Source: Paenibacillus durus ATCC 35681 (GTDB lineage Bacteria > Bacillota > Bacilli > Paenibacillales > Paenibacillaceae). Taken from it: a stretch of 64,000 nt of DNA. The notes beneath the pieces were generated by a model that was not told the origin of the DNA, did not search any database, and saw only the letters and a program-made list of their open reading frames with translations. Position 1 is the stretch's first letter, and each line of letters starts with the position of its first letter. This document shows, piece by piece, positions 62,452 through 64,000 of the stretch. A program made the position numbers and the translations under genes. Location: NCBI RefSeq assembly GCF_000993825.1, contig NZ_CP011114.1, positions 1,922,001-1,986,000 on the forward strand, in the 5' to 3' direction.

Positions 62452-63540
62452 TTAAACAGCAAGGCTTTTGATGTTATGTGCTGCATTTTCATCTCGATCA
62501 TGATGGGTATGGCACGATGGACATGTCCATTGCCGCACAGACAATTTCTTTACTTCAGGATGGATAGTGCCGCATACATGACACCTTTGGCTCGTTGGAG
62601 CGAATGTGTCGGCAAACTTCACCGAGCGTCCATACCATTCCGCTTTATACGAAAGCTGACGGGCAAATTCACCCCAGGACGCATCGGCGATGGATTTGGC
62701 CAGCCGGTGATTTTTGAGCATGTTCGCCACGCTCAGATTTTCGATACTGATCGTTTGGTTTTCACGAATCAGCTTCGTGGTGAGTTGATGCAAAACATCA
62801 TGGCGGCTGCCCACGATCTTCTCATGGATTTGGGCAACCTTCTGTTTGGCTTTTTGCCAATTGGAGCCCCCTTTGTTACGACGGGCCATGCGGCGTTGCC
62901 AAAATGCAAGTTTTTGTTCATATTTGCGAAACACTTTGGGATTGGCAACCCGCAACCCATCAGAGCAGACCGCTAATTCCTTGAGTCCAAGGTCAATGCC
63001 GATCTCCTTATCGGTCTGCGGCAGAGGATTCATTTCCACTTCGCAGAGGATGGATACAAAATATTTGCCTGCCGCATTTCGCCGCAGGGTAGCCGAAAGA
63101 ATGCGACCTTCACACGCTCTGGAGTTGGCAAAGCGAAGCCAGCCAAGCTTCGGAAGTTTAAGTCGGTTTCCGTTGATAGCAATGTTATCATTAGTGTATT
63201 TGGTGGTGTAGCTTTGCACAGGATGCTTGCGGCTTTTGAAACGTGGAGCCTGATTTTGTTTCTTGAAGAAACGTTCAAAGCTGTCTGCCACGTATCGCAC
63301 CGCCGATTGCAAAGCAATGCTATCTACCGATTTCAACCATTCAAATTGCTGTTTGAGTGCAGGAAGCTGTGTGGCACAGGTGTTATAGGACAACCCTTTG
63401 CCGGTTGCCGCATAGGTTTCGTTCCATTTGATTAAGAAATGATTGAAGACAAAGCGGCAACAGCCAAACATTTGATGGATGAGTTGCCGTTGTTCCGGAT
63501 TGGGATAGATGCGATATTTATAAGCTTTATGCACCAACAT
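62452..63540 (-). CDS. tnpB: TnpB RNA-guided endonuclease (IS605 OrfB)
   Basis: 362 residues. TnpB cuts DNA next to a short motif, guided by an RNA from the element end, and helps keep the element. N-terminal 'KAYKYRIYPNPEQRQLIHQMFG' is typical. RuvC acids are Asp in 'IGIDLGLKELAV', Glu in 'ISIENLSVANML' and Asp in 'HDRDENAAHNI'. The zinc finger has CxxC pairs 'CHVCG' and 'CPSC'. All are intact, so nuclease activity is possible. ATG 63540 is preceded by AAAGGAGG at 9 nt. Confidence 0.93.
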   Translation of the reverse strand: MLVHKAYKYRIYPNPEQRQLIHQMFGCCRFVFNHFLIKWNETYAATGKGLSYNTCATQLPALKQQFEWLKSVDSIALQSAVRYVADSFERFFKKQNQAPRFKSRKHPVQSYTTKYTNDNIAINGNRLKLPKLGWLRFANSRACEGRILSATLRRNAAGKYFVSILCEVEMNPLPQTDKEIGIDLGLKELAVCSDGLRVANPKVFRKYEQKLAFWQRRMARRNKGGSNWQKAKQKVAQIHEKIVGSRHDVLHQLTTKLIRENQTISIENLSVANMLKNHRLAKSIADASWGEFARQLSYKAEWYGRSVKFADTFAPTSQRCHVCGTIHPEVKKLSVRQWTCPSCHTHHDRDENAAHNIKSLAV

Positions 63541-63759
63541 GCCACGGTGCCTCCTTTCGTGTAAGACATTTCTATTACAGCACATATGTTCGCTTTAGGG
63601 CGAAAAAACCGCCGATTCATCTCCTCCCTATAGAGGAAGGAGTCTTCTCGGCTTTTAAGATAAATGGGGATGTCACAAAATCACCCCGTAACTCGTTTTA
63701 TTTTTAAGGCCTATTTTGCAATAGGTTTAATATATGGGGAACCGATCGGAAGTGAAGAC

Positions 63760-64000
63760 ATGGAGGAACTGTATCAGAAGTATAAAGGGCTGCTCTTTAA
63801 GCTCGCTTACCAACTAACAGGATCTGTTACGGACGCCGAAGATGTTGTACACGATGTTTTTCTGAAAATAGTCGATGTACCGCCGGAGAAGCTAGCAGAA
63901 CCTAAAGCCTATCTTTGTAAGATGGTAACGAATCGCTGTCGGGATTTGCAAAAATCGGCACGCAGGAAACGGGAGCAATATTATGGGGAATGGCTCCCAG
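63760..64000 (+). CDS. ECF-type RNA polymerase sigma factor (3' end cut off by window)
   Basis: 80 residues are visible from ATG 63760 (GGAAGTGA upstream). 'LYQKYKGLLFKLAYQLTGSVTDAEDVVHDVFLK' is region 2 of an ECF sigma factor and binds core polymerase and the -10 DNA. 'YGEWLP' at the edge resembles the region-2/4 linker of SigJ/ECF41-type factors that carry a C-terminal SnoaL-like domain; this subtype cannot be confirmed here. Confidence 0.85.
   Translation, partial: MEELYQKYKGLLFKLAYQLTGSVTDAEDVVHDVFLKIVDVPPEKLAEPKAYLCKMVTNRCRDLQKSARRKREQYYGEWLP

Larger units (their letters stand above)
62235..63660 (-). mobile_element. IS200/IS605-type element carrying only tnpB
   Basis: The right end (reading leftwards) has the typical hairpin CCCCCACTT...AAGTGGGGG and ends TTCAA at about 62235. 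The left end, near 63615-63660, has the imperfect palindrome CTCCTTCCTC-TA-TAGGGAGGAG. There is no TnpA (Y1) transposase, so mobilisation would need one in trans. No target duplication is expected for this family. The left boundary is approximate. Confidence 0.8.

Noticed and set aside
1..64000. CRISPR array, rRNA or tRNA genes
   Set aside because: No regularly spaced short repeats, no rRNA sequence and no cloverleaf-like gene was seen, including at the attachment sites.

Overview
The window is chromosomal DNA of a low-to-mid GC, endospore-forming Firmicute. The gene order rsmD-coaD-ylbJ, ylbL, tmcAL, yceD-rpmF, fapR-plsX-fabHDG-acpP-fabF-rnc, smc-ftsY and the sporulation membrane protein YlbJ point to the Bacillales. 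A Rop-like protein known from nitrogen-fixation loci and the style of the proteins suggest Paenibacillus. This is inferred from gene content only.

Layout. (1) 1-3200: a cut-off membrane-anchored protein, a P-loop kinase gene broken by an internal deletion, an SRAP/YedK-type DNA-protein crosslink enzyme, a small Rop-like protein, and the fused ends of a lost GH26/PA14 glycoside hydrolase. (2) 3204-24310: a defective prophage-like element of about 21 kb, bounded by a perfect 40-bp direct repeat. It has a tyrosine integrase interrupted by an IS5-type insertion sequence, dinD, a repressor/Cro-like switch with two operators, a run of small early genes, a tape measure protein, decayed fragments and an AT-rich accessory block near the right end. 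Terminase, portal, capsid and lysis genes are absent. (3) 24564-37456: conserved core genes, including the FapR-controlled fatty-acid/phospholipid operon. (4) 37717-50467: a formate/hydrogen island lying between rnc and smc. It holds fdhF (Cys type), two HycB-like ferredoxins, an [FeFe] hydrogenase, moaA, an aspartase-like gene and hydF on the plus strand, facing hydG, hydE and fdhD on the minus strand. (5) 50655-55266: smc and ftsY. (6) 55755-61821: a circularly permuted ATP-grasp / alpha-E / transglutaminase trio, an SDR, DUF1992 and gluQ. (7) 62235-63660: a TnpB-only IS605-type element; then the start of an ECF sigma factor at the right edge.

The genes of region 4 fit together as one metabolic unit. 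A molybdenum or tungsten formate dehydrogenase, two four-cluster ferredoxins and a soluble [FeFe] hydrogenase match the composition of acetogen hydrogen-dependent CO2 reductase and Fdh-linked (group A4) hydrogenases. The H-cluster maturases HydE/F/G, the sulfurtransferase FdhD and MoaA are supplied in the same place. No membrane or NAD-binding subunit is present, so direct formate = H2 + CO2 interconversion is the simplest reading.

Two non-textbook signals deserve attention. The prophage carries two diverged copies of a roughly 190-bp non-coding element with a covarying long-range stem. Four genes have a strong Shine-Dalgarno sequence 8-9 nt before a codon one substitution away from ATG (ATC, ACG, CTG, ATA).
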